The position numbers were made by a program, and so were the translations under genes. 64,000 nucleotides of DNA. Origin: Bacteroidota bacterium (lineage in GTDB: Bacteria; Bacteroidota; Bacteroidia; Flavobacteriales_D; Crocinitomicaceae). The number at the start of each line of letters is the position of its first letter. Position 1 is the stretch's first letter. The notes under the pieces are model-generated. The model was given only the letters and a program-made list of their open reading frames with translations, was not told where the DNA came from and ran no database searches. Shown here piece by piece: positions 27,178-35,306 of the stretch. The stretch spans positions 20,787-84,786 of the forward strand of contig VGMY01000009.1 of NCBI GenBank assembly GCA_016866255.1, in the 5' to 3' direction.

Positions 27178-28478
27178 GCGGTTTTGTTTAATGCGGTTTT
27201 AAAACGTTCAATAACCCGATTGCGAGCAAAGGTATGTTCAATGATGGGGTGTGGGTAGGCTGAGGTGCCGAATTCGGGAATCCAACGTTTTACGTATTCA
27301 AATTTCGCATCGAATTTTTCTTGCTGCGCGGTGGGATTAAACACTCGAAAATACGGCGCGGCATCGCAACCTCCTCCTGCTGCCCATTGCCATCCTCCAA
27401 GGTTGCTGGCCAATTCAAAATCCAATAATTTTTTGGCAAAATACCCTTCTCCCAAGCGCCAGTCGATCAGCAAATGCTTGGTTAAAAAACTGGCAGTCAC
27501 CATGCGCACCCGATTGTGCATGAATCCTGTAGCGTTCAATTCCCGCATTCCGGCGTCTACCAGCGGGTATCCCGTGGTACCTTCGCACCAGCGTTTGAAA
27601 TGTTCAGAATTTTGCTCCCATTGAATCGCATCGTATGCTGGCCTAAAAGAACTGGTAACCGTATATGGAAAGTGAAAAAGAATCATTTGGTAAAACTCTC
27701 GCCAGATTAACTCATTCAGGTACGTTTCGTTGAGTTTGAGGGCCCTTAAGGCCAATCGCCGAATACTTAAGGTACCGAAGCGTAGGTGTACCCCGAGCCT
27801 TGATGTTCCGGGTTTTCCTGGAAAATTCCGTTGTTCGCTGTATTTAGAAATCAGCAAATCTTCCACTTGAGTCGTGGGAAATGCTATACCTGACGGCTTA
27901 AAACCGATATCGGATAAGGATGGAATTTTAGAGTGGCTGGTAATTCCTCGAACCTTAGTGAGGTTTTCGAGGGAATTATGGGGCGTAATGGGGTGTTGTT
28001 GTAGCCGTTCCTTCCATTTTCGGGCATAGGGTGAAAACACCGTATATGGGGTGCCATCGCCCTTCATTACCTCGTTTTTTTCAAATATTACATGGTCCTT
28101 TGCGCCCGTAAAGCCAACCCCCATGGATTGCAGGATTTCATACAGGGCTTTGTCGCGTTGAAGGGCATAAGGCTCGTAGTCGCGATTGGTAAAAACATGG
28201 TCCACCTGCATTTCCTCAGCCAAGACGGGTATGATTTCTACCGGATTGCCAATTTCCACGCGTAAATGAAGGTTGTGAGAAGCATACTCTTCGGAAAGTC
28301 GGACGATTTCGCGATGTATGAATTCCACGCGCGCATCGTTTTTATCCAATTCGTTGAGAATTTGAGTGTCGAAAATAAATATCGGTTGAACGAATTCCGC
28401 ACAATTACAAGCTTTTAAAAGTCCCGCATTGTCCTCAAGACGCAAGTCGCGTCGATGCCAAAATATTGCTTTGCTCAT
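27174..28478 (-). CDS. phrB: Deoxyribodipyrimidine photolyase
   Basis: A 434-aa class I photolyase. The N-terminal alpha/beta antenna domain opens AIFWHRRDLRLEDNAGLL. The C-terminal FAD domain has TSRLGVHLRFGTLSIR, WREFYQMILFHFP, GTTGYPLVDAGMRELNATGFMHNRVRM and the cyclobutane/FAD contact stretch ASNLGGWQWAAGGGCDAAPYFRVFNP. A CPD repair function is more likely than a cryptochrome role because these repair-pocket residues look intact. The ORF begins at 28499, but the ATG at 28478 places the WHRRDLR motif at its usual position. Confidence 0.93.
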   Translation of the reverse strand: MSKAIFWHRRDLRLEDNAGLLKACNCAEFVQPIFIFDTQILNELDKNDARVEFIHREIVRLSEEYASHNLHLRVEIGNPVEIIPVLAEEMQVDHVFTNRDYEPYALQRDKALYEILQSMGVGFTGAKDHVIFEKNEVMKGDGTPYTVFSPYARKWKERLQQHPITPHNSLENLTKVRGITSHSKIPSLSDIGFKPSGIAFPTTQVEDLLISKYSEQRNFPGKPGTSRLGVHLRFGTLSIRRLALRALKLNETYLNELIWREFYQMILFHFPYTVTSSFRPAYDAIQWEQNSEHFKRWCEGTTGYPLVDAGMRELNATGFMHNRVRMVTASFLTKHLLIDWRLGEGYFAKKLLDFELASNLGGWQWAAGGGCDAAPYFRVFNPTAQQEKFDAKFEYVKRWIPEFGTSAYPHPIIEHTFARNRVIERFKTALNKTA

Positions 28479-28574
28479 GGGTAATAAAACAACAAACACA
28501 TATTTATGTTTGTATTGGTCATTGCTCAGCTGTCAATTCGTAATGAATAAGCACATTAAAATTTATTTTTGCGT

Positions 28575-29216
28575 ATGATAAAGCGAGTTGCCATGATTAT
28601 TGGGTCCTCTGGATTGGTAGGATCTTGCTTACTGGACGAGTTGATTAAGCGACAAGATATTGCTGAAATTAGGTTGCTTGTAAGAAAACCAATAAGTCAG
28701 TTGCCGCGGAAAGTTCATCAATTCGTAACAGATTTCACAGCATTGGATGTTGCCTCAGATTTTTTCAAGGTCGATGTGCTTTATTGTTGCCTTGGAACAA
28801 CGCGAAAGAAGACACCGAATCTTCAAGCATACAAAGCCATTGATTTTGGTATAACCATGGATGTTGCCCGACGAACCAAAATCAACGGATGCAATGAAGT
28901 GCATTTGGTTTCTTCCGTCGGGGCAAATGCAACTTCATCGAATTTTTACTTGAGGATTAAAGGCGAAACGGAGGAAGGTTTAATAAGTTTGGGTTTTGAA
29001 CGATGTTGTATTTATCGACCTTCCATGCTTCTTGGAAAGCGCCATGAATCAAGGCCTTTAGAACGCGTTGCCCAGCGGCTGATGCCTATATTTGATTTAC
29101 TAACATTAGGCGGTAAATACCACAGCATTGAAGCCTCGTCGGTTGCAAGGACCATGAGCCAACCCGTAAAGGTTGCTGGTGTTGTAATTCTTGAATATCA
29201 GGAATTGCGTGGGTGA
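28575..29216 (+). CDS. NAD(P)-binding atypical short-chain dehydrogenase-like protein
   Basis: A 213-aa Rossmann protein. It has the dinucleotide-binding motif IIGSSGLVGSCLLDEL, the VLYCCLGTTRKKTPN segment and VSSVGANATSSNFYLRIKGETE, with a YxxxK-like pair in the last segment (Y and K). It is similar in style to the HTATIP2/TIP30 and NAD(P)H-binding oxidoreductase family. Substrate unknown. The track starts at a TTG (28569); the ATG at 28575 is 3 nt after a TATTTTTG -7 box (28564-28571), so a leaderless transcript is possible. It is convergent with the queD-like gene. Confidence 0.75.
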   Translation: MIKRVAMIIGSSGLVGSCLLDELIKRQDIAEIRLLVRKPISQLPRKVHQFVTDFTALDVASDFFKVDVLYCCLGTTRKKTPNLQAYKAIDFGITMDVARRTKINGCNEVHLVSSVGANATSSNFYLRIKGETEEGLISLGFERCCIYRPSMLLGKRHESRPLERVAQRLMPIFDLLTLGGKYHSIEASSVARTMSQPVKVAGVVILEYQELRG

Positions 29217-29221
29217 CCTCA

Positions 29222-29626
29222 TTATTCCCCTGCGTATTCAACCCAATTTTTTTCGGTTTCGAAAAGTTTGAGAGACAGCTTACCGTAGGATTTGAGATGC
29301 GGTAAAAGATTGTTGTAACAAACCAAAGCAATGTTTTCCACGGTTGGGTTTAGGTCAAAAAACTCCGGGCAATCCATGTTGAGGTTCTTATGGTCGTAAC
29401 GGTCAGTAACCTCTCTTGCTATGATGTCTTTTAAAATCTTTACATCGATAACATAACCTGTTTCGGGGTCAATTTGTCCATCTATGCCCACTTCTAGAAT
29501 ATAATTATGACCGTGGTAGTTTATGTTATTGCAAAGGCCAAAAATGGCCTCGTTTTTTTCGTGGCTCCAGTCTTTCCGATAAAGGCGATGGGCAGCATTA
29601 AAGTTTGCGCGACGTACAATTTTCAT
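29222..29626 (-). CDS. 6-pyruvoyl-tetrahydropterin synthase / QueD family protein
   Basis: A 134-aa member of the PTPS/QueD family, which converts dihydroneopterin triphosphate. The zinc ligands are the His in NFNAAHRLY and the HGH of NYHGHNYILEV, and the catalytic-type Cys lies in GLCNNINYHGHNY. The CNNxNxHGHNY form is closer to PTPS than to short QueD enzymes, so the product (6-carboxy- or 6-pyruvoyl-tetrahydropterin) is not settled. It is the last gene of the carotenoid operon, with a 4-bp ATGA overlap with idi. Confidence 0.88.
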   Translation of the reverse strand: MKIVRRANFNAAHRLYRKDWSHEKNEAIFGLCNNINYHGHNYILEVGIDGQIDPETGYVIDVKILKDIIAREVTDRYDHKNLNMDCPEFFDLNPTVENIALVCYNNLLPHLKSYGKLSLKLFETEKNWVEYAGE

Positions 29627-30147
29627 GGCTTGAGAATGTCGTTAAAAGCAGATTTATATTCTAAAATTATTTTCTTAAACCAAGCTGTATAGTCCTGTGG
29701 ATTTCTTTCAATGTCCTCCTCGATATCGTGCATGGCCATCCATTTAAAATCCGATACTTCTTCTGGATTGGCATTGGGTAAGTCATTGGTAAAACCGATT
29801 AGAACATGGTCTAGCTCGTGCTCCACTAGGTTGTTCAATTCGGCACGATAGATAAAGCTGAACAGTGGCGCCAAGGAGGTTTTGATGCCCATTTCCTCTT
29901 TGAGTCGTCTTTTTGCGGCCTCAAGGATATCTTCTCCAGGTGATGGATGGCTGCAGCAAGTATTGGTCCAAAGACCTTCTGAATGGTATTTTCCTAGTGC
30001 GCGTCGGTGTAAGAGCAGCTTTCCGTTGGAGTTAAAAATTAAGACCGAAAAGGCTCTGTGTAACATGCCCAAAAGGTGGGCATTCATTTTTTCCATGGTT
30101 CCGATTTCCTCATCGTGTTTGTTCACTAAAATGACCTCTTGCATCAT
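29623..30147 (-). CDS. idi: Isopentenyl-diphosphate delta-isomerase, type 1
   Basis: A 174-aa Nudix-fold enzyme that interconverts IPP and DMAPP, the precursors of carotenoids. It has the N-terminal LLHRAFSVLIFN and the catalytic Cys segment LWTNTCCSHPSPGE. The Nudix helix AAKRRLKEEMGI and the Glu-containing VEHELDHVLIGF are also present. Its start overlaps the crtB stop by 4 bp and its stop overlaps the start of the downstream queD-like gene. Confidence 0.94.
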   Translation of the reverse strand: MMQEVILVNKHDEEIGTMEKMNAHLLGMLHRAFSVLIFNSNGKLLLHRRALGKYHSEGLWTNTCCSHPSPGEDILEAAKRRLKEEMGIKTSLAPLFSFIYRAELNNLVEHELDHVLIGFTNDLPNANPEEVSDFKWMAMHDIEEDIERNPQDYTAWFKKIILEYKSAFNDILKP

Positions 30148-30980
30148 AGTAAATTCAGATTATGTCGGACATACGATGCCAGCAAGAGTCCTACTTTTCG
30201 ATTATTTGGGATGCGGATTCGCTCATTAAGGATTACCCTAGCCGGGGTTTTTTTAATTTTCGCAAACAATTTATAATAATAAATGTAGGCCAAATAAACT
30301 CCGAATCGTGCTTTTTTGGGGAGTTTCAGTATTCCTAGATACCCTGCGTGAAAGTCTGCTTCGATGTCTTTTTCGATGTCATGTTTGACTCTCGAATTAA
30401 ATTCATTCATGTCGATTCCTGGAAAATAAACGCGGCCAAGTGATTTGTAATCCGCGTTGAGGTCCCTTAAAAAGTTGATTTTTTGAAAGGCTGAACCAAG
30501 ACTCATGGCCGCCGGTTTCAGTCGAAGGTATTCTTCTTCATCTCCGGCAACAAACACTTTTAAGCACATAAGACCAACCACTTCGGCAGATCCGAGAATA
30601 TATTTTTTGTACAGTTCCTCGTCGTACGCTTGTTTATCGAGATCCATTTTCATGGACTCCAAAAAGGTTTCGATAAGTTCACGGGGGATGTTGTAACGAT
30701 TAACAGCCCACTGGAAGCTGTTCAATATCGGGTTTAATGAAATTCCTTGATCAATTGCTAAATAGGTTTGATGGCGAAAATCCTCAAGCAGCGCGGTTTT
30801 ATCGTAGTCGTGAAAAGAATCAACAATTTCATCGGCGAAGCGAACAAAACCGTATATAGCGTATATGGGTTTTTGAATTTCACGGCTTAACATTTTGATG
30901 CCAAGCGAAAAAGATGTACTGTAGCGTTGGGTTGTGAGCGTGCTCATTTCATGACTAATGTTGTCGAATGCATTTTTCAT
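30144..30980 (-). CDS. crtB: Phytoene synthase
   Basis: A 278-aa squalene/phytoene synthase family protein that joins two geranylgeranyl diphosphates. It has the first Asp-rich motif VRFADEIVDSFH and the second, INFLRDLNADYKSLGRVYFP, with VVGLMCLKVFVAGDEEEY between. Its ATG overlaps the crtI stop by 4 bp. Confidence 0.95.
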   Translation of the reverse strand: MKNAFDNISHEMSTLTTQRYSTSFSLGIKMLSREIQKPIYAIYGFVRFADEIVDSFHDYDKTALLEDFRHQTYLAIDQGISLNPILNSFQWAVNRYNIPRELIETFLESMKMDLDKQAYDEELYKKYILGSAEVVGLMCLKVFVAGDEEEYLRLKPAAMSLGSAFQKINFLRDLNADYKSLGRVYFPGIDMNEFNSRVKHDIEKDIEADFHAGYLGILKLPKKARFGVYLAYIYYYKLFAKIKKTPARVILNERIRIPNNRKVGLLLASYVRHNLNLL

Positions 30981-32452
30981 GTTAATGGATTTTGTAGGAT
31001 GTGTTTGGCCACCACTTCACCTGATATTATCGATGGAGGTACCCCAGGTCCGGGTACGGTAAGTTGACCGGTATAATAAAAGTTATTCAAGTTTTTGTTC
31101 TTGATGCGCGGTTTAAAGATAGCAGTTTGGCTCAAGGTATTCGCAAGGCCGTAAGCATTCCCTTTGAATGCGTGGTAATCTTTTTTGAAATCTGAAATCG
31201 AAAAACTACGTTTGTACACGATATGGTCTTTGATATCATTTCCCGTTATTTTACGTAAGCGCTCTAGTAAAATGTCGAAATAGTGTTCTCTTGTCGCTTC
31301 TTCATCCGTTAAATTTGGTGCAATTGGGATGAGAAAAAACAAGTTTTCACACCCTTGAGGAGCCGAATTCGGATCGGTTAAAGAAGGAACACTTAAATAA
31401 AACAAAGGGGCAGTCGGCCATTGAGGGTTTTTGTAAATTTCTTTCCCGTGCTCCTCAAGAGACTCATCGAAAAAGAGGTTGTGGTGCCTTAAATTTTCCA
31501 CACGTTTATTCAATCCTACATAGTACAAAAGTGCAGAAGGGGCCATAACCCGCTTGTCCCAATATGTGTCTGAGTAATTTGCAGAACCATTAAGTAATTG
31601 CTTTTCGGTATGTTGGTAGTCGGCTGAAGAAATGAACACATCTGAAAGATAGTGATTTCCTGCGATGTCTACTGCTGCAGAAACTTTTCCTGAAGACTTT
31701 TCCAACCGCGCCACCTCCGCATTGGTTATGATTTTCACATCTTGTTCTTGGGCAATTTTTTCAAAGGCCTCAATGAATTTGTACATACCCCCCATCGGAT
31801 ACCAAGTTCCAAGCTCCATATCTGCGTAATTCATCAGGGAATACAGCGCTGGGGTGTCCTTGGGCATTGCTCCGAGGAAGAGAACTGGAAATTCTAATAA
31901 GGAACGGAGTTTTGGATGCTTAAAGTAGCGGTTTACATAGTTGGAAAACGAATTAGTGAGATCCATCGAAAACAAGCCTTTTAAAAGGCGAAAATCCATG
32001 AATTCCGTTAATTTAAGCGAAGGTTTGTACACCAAATCCTTCATCCCAACTTCATATTTGTACTTTGCATCTTTCAAGAAAGCGCGCAATTTTACACTGC
32101 TGCCCGGTTCAAAACTTTCAAACAGTGCTTCCAATTCCCCCATCGTAGCTGGTATATCGGAGTAGGTCGTATCGTTCCAATACACGCGGTAGGAGGGGTC
32201 CAGGCGACGCAATTCATAAAAGTCGGCAGCTGTATGATTAAATTTTTGGTAGAATTGTTCAAAAACATCGGGCATCCAGTACCAACTCGGCCCCATATCA
32301 AAAACAAATCCTTCGTGCGAAAACTGACGGGCTCTTCCTCCAATGGTATCGTTTTTCTCCAGAACGGTAACATCCCAGCCTTCCTTAGCAAGAAAGCACG
32401 CTGCAGATAGTCCGGAGATACCAGCGCCGAGAACCGTAGCTTTGCGTGGCAT
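30977..32452 (-). CDS. crtI: Phytoene desaturase (CrtI type)
   Basis: A 491-aa FAD-dependent desaturase that turns phytoene into lycopene. It has the N-terminal dinucleotide motif VLGAGISGLSAACFLAKEG, then VFDMGPSWYWMPDVFEQFY, and the C-terminal bacterial CrtI signature TGQLTVPGPGVPPSIISG. The length is normal. It sits second in the operon, 5 bp after the sigma-factor gene. Confidence 0.95.
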   Translation of the reverse strand: MPRKATVLGAGISGLSAACFLAKEGWDVTVLEKNDTIGGRARQFSHEGFVFDMGPSWYWMPDVFEQFYQKFNHTAADFYELRRLDPSYRVYWNDTTYSDIPATMGELEALFESFEPGSSVKLRAFLKDAKYKYEVGMKDLVYKPSLKLTEFMDFRLLKGLFSMDLTNSFSNYVNRYFKHPKLRSLLEFPVLFLGAMPKDTPALYSLMNYADMELGTWYPMGGMYKFIEAFEKIAQEQDVKIITNAEVARLEKSSGKVSAAVDIAGNHYLSDVFISSADYQHTEKQLLNGSANYSDTYWDKRVMAPSALLYYVGLNKRVENLRHHNLFFDESLEEHGKEIYKNPQWPTAPLFYLSVPSLTDPNSAPQGCENLFFLIPIAPNLTDEEATREHYFDILLERLRKITGNDIKDHIVYKRSFSISDFKKDYHAFKGNAYGLANTLSQTAIFKPRIKNKNLNNFYYTGQLTVPGPGVPPSIISGEVVAKHILQNPLT

Positions 32453-32457
32453 AGTTC

Positions 32458-32970
32458 TTAGTTGTCAAGGTGTTGGTAGTCGGGTAGTTGATCCATGAGT
32501 CGTTTCCTTGCAATAAATATACGACTTTTAATGGTGCCGATTGGTAGCTCCATCGTATCGGCTATTTCTTTGTATTTGAAGCCATCAAAGTGCATTTTGA
32601 AAGGAACCTTTAACTCTTCGTTTAAATTTTCTATTTTTTCGGTGATTTCCTTAACTGCCAAACGCTCGGAGGGAGACCCAATATTAGACCTCTGGGAAAC
32701 CATTAGGAAATCCTCGTCGCCTTGATCGAAAATCATGCGAGTTTTTGAATTTCTCCGGTATTGATTAATAAAAATGTTTCGCATGATGGTGAACACCCAA
32801 GCCTTAAAATTGGTATTTGGGGTGTAGTATGTGCGATAATTGATGGCTTTGAGCAGCGTTTCTTGGGTTAAATCTCGGGCATCTTCACGGTTCTTAGTGA
32901 AGTTTTGCGCAAAAGAAAAAAGGTTTCCTTGAATCCCTACTAATGCTTCGTTAAATTCAATCGTTGACAT
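32458..32970 (-). CDS. ECF-type RNA polymerase sigma factor of the carotenoid operon
   Basis: A 170-aa ECF sigma factor. Region 2 runs over about residues 8-80 (ARDLTQETLLKAINYR, NFKAWVFTIMRNIFINQYRR), and region 4 over about 110-160 (FKYKEIADTMELPIGTIKSRIFIARKRL). It is the first gene of the operon and could autoregulate it. No anti-sigma gene is adjacent. ECF factors linked to crtI/crtB occur in other Bacteroidota. No cysteine-based redox motif is visible, so signal sensing is unclear. Confidence 0.92.
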   Translation of the reverse strand: MSTIEFNEALVGIQGNLFSFAQNFTKNREDARDLTQETLLKAINYRTYYTPNTNFKAWVFTIMRNIFINQYRRNSKTRMIFDQGDEDFLMVSQRSNIGSPSERLAVKEITEKIENLNEELKVPFKMHFDGFKYKEIADTMELPIGTIKSRIFIARKRLMDQLPDYQHLDN

Positions 32971-32990
32971 TTTGTTTAAGTTTTATGAGC

Positions 32991-33024
32991 CAAAGTTAAA
33001 CAAAAAATGTTTAACAAATTCAAA
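32991..33024 (-). promoter_or_regulatory. Carotenoid operon promoter with overlapping palindrome (operator candidate)
   Basis: On the minus strand a TAACTTTG -7 box (32991-32998) is preceded by TTTG (33021-33024) at a 22-nt spacing. A perfect inverted repeat GTTAAAC-N7-GTTTAAC (32995-33015) overlaps the box and the spacer, and a further TTAAAC half-site lies at about 33031-33036. This is a plausible repressor or activator site; the regulator is not identified in the window. Confidence 0.5.
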
Positions 33025-33093
33025 AAAAAATTAAACAAAATAGAAAAAACCTGTTAAGAACTTTGTAATGCGCTGAAAATCAAAATATTAAAA

Positions 33094-34026
33094 TTATACA
33101 TGCTGTAGCATTATTTTTATTATTTCAGCCAAATCAAAGGTGTTTTTCCAATTCCAATCCTCTCTTGCGTAACTATCGTCGATGGATTTTGGCCATGAAT
33201 CGGCAATGGACTGACGAAAATCAGGGGCATAATGTATGGTGAAACCCGGGATGTGCCTTTGTAGGTTGTTAGCCATTTCTTGGGGGGTAAAAGTTATCCC
33301 CCCTAAATTATAGGAGGATTTAATCCTTAAATGTTCTTTGGGAGCCTCCATTAATTCCATCGTGGCACGTATGGCATCGTCCATAAACATCATTGGTAAG
33401 GCGGTATCCTTACTTAAAAAACAATTGTAGGTACCCCTTCGTTTCGCTTCGTGAAAGATTTCTATCGCGTAATCGGTAGTACCGCCACCTGGAGGGCTTT
33501 TGTAGGAGATGAGGCCTGGATATCTTAAACTTCTGATGTCAGTATTGAAATGTTGGTTGTAGTATTCACACCAACGTTCTCCTGCAAGTTTTGAGATGCC
33601 ATAAACCGTTGTGGGTTCCATGACCGTGTACTGAGGGGTATCGGTGCGCGGTGTTGTAGAACCAAAAACGGCAATGGAACTCGGCCAAAAAACCTGTTTC
33701 AAATATCCCTCTTTGGCGAGATCTAATATGGTAAATAAACTTTCCATATTCAACTTCCAAGCGAAATCCGGTTGTTTTTCCGCCGTTGCCGATAACAACG
33801 CCGCCAGCAAGTAAACCACTTCAATTTTTTCCTCAATAATGTATTTACGCACGGCATCGCGCTCAAGAATATCCAAGGTTTGATAAATTCCCGGGCCTAG
33901 AACCGCCGGCTTTTCGGTTTTGATATCTGAGGCAATTACCTGATCGATTCCCCATTTATTGCGAAGAGCAAGGGTGAGTTCTGTGCCAATTTGTCCACTT
34001 GCTCCAACAACGAGTATTTTTTTCAT
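33094..34026 (-). CDS. L-threonine 3-dehydrogenase, SDR/UDP-galactose-epimerase-like
   Basis: A 310-aa NAD-dependent extended SDR. It has the nucleotide motif VVGASGQIGTELTLAL, the SSIAVFGSTTPRTDTPQ region, the catalytic YGISK (Tyr, Lys), and RYPGLISYKSPPGGGTTDYAIE. The last of these is characteristic of the non-zinc, short-chain L-threonine dehydrogenases found in Bacteroidota. It would convert threonine to 2-amino-3-ketobutyrate. The ORF starts at 34056, but the ATG at 34026 begins at MKKILVVGASG, the normal start. Confidence 0.85.
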   Translation of the reverse strand: MKKILVVGASGQIGTELTLALRNKWGIDQVIASDIKTEKPAVLGPGIYQTLDILERDAVRKYIIEEKIEVVYLLAALLSATAEKQPDFAWKLNMESLFTILDLAKEGYLKQVFWPSSIAVFGSTTPRTDTPQYTVMEPTTVYGISKLAGERWCEYYNQHFNTDIRSLRYPGLISYKSPPGGGTTDYAIEIFHEAKRRGTYNCFLSKDTALPMMFMDDAIRATMELMEAPKEHLRIKSSYNLGGITFTPQEMANNLQRHIPGFTIHYAPDFRQSIADSWPKSIDDSYAREDWNWKNTFDLAEIIKIMLQHV

Positions 34027-34136
34027 GAAAAATTTTTGAACCGAGTTGTAGAGCAAAAATAATCCTTTTTAAAAAACTGATTGAAATCATTTGTAACTTG
34101 CAGGGTCATTGATGATTTTAACTTATTTAGGAAATT

Positions 34137-35294
34137 ATGCCTTTTTATTATAAACTTGGTTCAATTCCTCCAAAGCGCCATACCGTATTTCGACAGCAGA
34201 ACGGTTCGCTATACCACGAGCAACTCTTCGGAACGGTAGGTTTTGACGGAATGTCCACCTTGTTGTATCATGTACAACCCCCAACGGTGGTGCATTCTAT
34301 TCTCGGGAGCACTTCTGTAGCGCCGGAAGTGGCCTTGGAAAAGCACATGACCATGTTTTCTCTTCAAGGGTTTCAGTTAGCGCCTCACTCAGACTTTTTA
34401 ACCAGTCGAACTCCTGTTCTAGTAAATGCCGATTGCTACATTGAGTTAGCTGCGCCGTCTCGTTCTATGTCCGAGTATTTTTATAAGAATGCGGATGCAG
34501 ACGAAATTTTGTTTGTGCACAAGGGCAGCGGAACGCTCAAAACACAATTGGGAAATATTGATTTCGCCTACGGCGATTATTTGGTTATCCCAAGAGGGAT
34601 GATTTACCAGATTACTTTTAATGATGAAAACAACCGGCTTTTTATTGTACAATCCTTTAATCCTGTTTACACTCCGAAGCGTTACAGAAATTGGTTTGGT
34701 CAATTATTGGAACATTCGCCTTATTGCGAACGCGACATTCGTCCGCCGCATGTTCTTGAAACGCATGACCTTACCGGTGAGTTTTTAATTAAAATCAAAA
34801 AACAAGACATGCTCTATGAATACGTATACCAACACCACCCATTCAATGTGGTCGGTTGGGACGGTTTCAATTATCCTTACGCTTTTTCAATCCACGAGTT
34901 TGAACCGATTACGGGGCGGGTGCATCAACCGCCACCAGTACATCAAACCTTTGAGACACGTGGTTTTGTGCTATGTTCCTTTGTTCCCAGACTTTACGAT
35001 TATCACCCGGATTCCATTCCTGCTCCCTACAACCACAGCAACATTGATTCCGATGAAGTACTGTACTATGTGGATGGGGATTTTATGAGCCGCAACGATG
35101 TCCAACAAGGACAAATTACTTTGCATCCTGGTGGAATACCTCACGGACCTCACCCCGGAGCCTACGAACGTAGCATCGGGAAGAAAGAGACCAAGGAGTT
35201 GGCGGTGATGGTGGATACTTTCAAACCCTTAAAAATCACACAGCAAGCGCTGGGATTGAAAGTAGAGGGCTACGAAAAATCTTGGTTACACTAA
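34137..35294 (+). CDS. hmgA: Homogentisate 1,2-dioxygenase
   Basis: A 385-aa non-heme iron cupin that opens the homogentisate ring to maleylacetoacetate in tyrosine catabolism. The C-terminal metal site is visible: PAPYNHSNIDSDEVLYYVDG supplies His and Glu ligands, and HPGGIPHGPHPG supplies another His. It is followed by hpd after about 12 bp (6 bp to the TTG alternative), making a two-gene tyrosine degradation operon. A fumarylacetoacetase is not in the window. Confidence 0.95.
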   Translation: MPFYYKLGSIPPKRHTVFRQQNGSLYHEQLFGTVGFDGMSTLLYHVQPPTVVHSILGSTSVAPEVALEKHMTMFSLQGFQLAPHSDFLTSRTPVLVNADCYIELAAPSRSMSEYFYKNADADEILFVHKGSGTLKTQLGNIDFAYGDYLVIPRGMIYQITFNDENNRLFIVQSFNPVYTPKRYRNWFGQLLEHSPYCERDIRPPHVLETHDLTGEFLIKIKKQDMLYEYVYQHHPFNVVGWDGFNYPYAFSIHEFEPITGRVHQPPPVHQTFETRGFVLCSFVPRLYDYHPDSIPAPYNHSNIDSDEVLYYVDGDFMSRNDVQQGQITLHPGGIPHGPHPGAYERSIGKKETKELAVMVDTFKPLKITQQALGLKVEGYEKSWLH

Positions 35295-35306
35295 AATACG
35301 TTGAAT

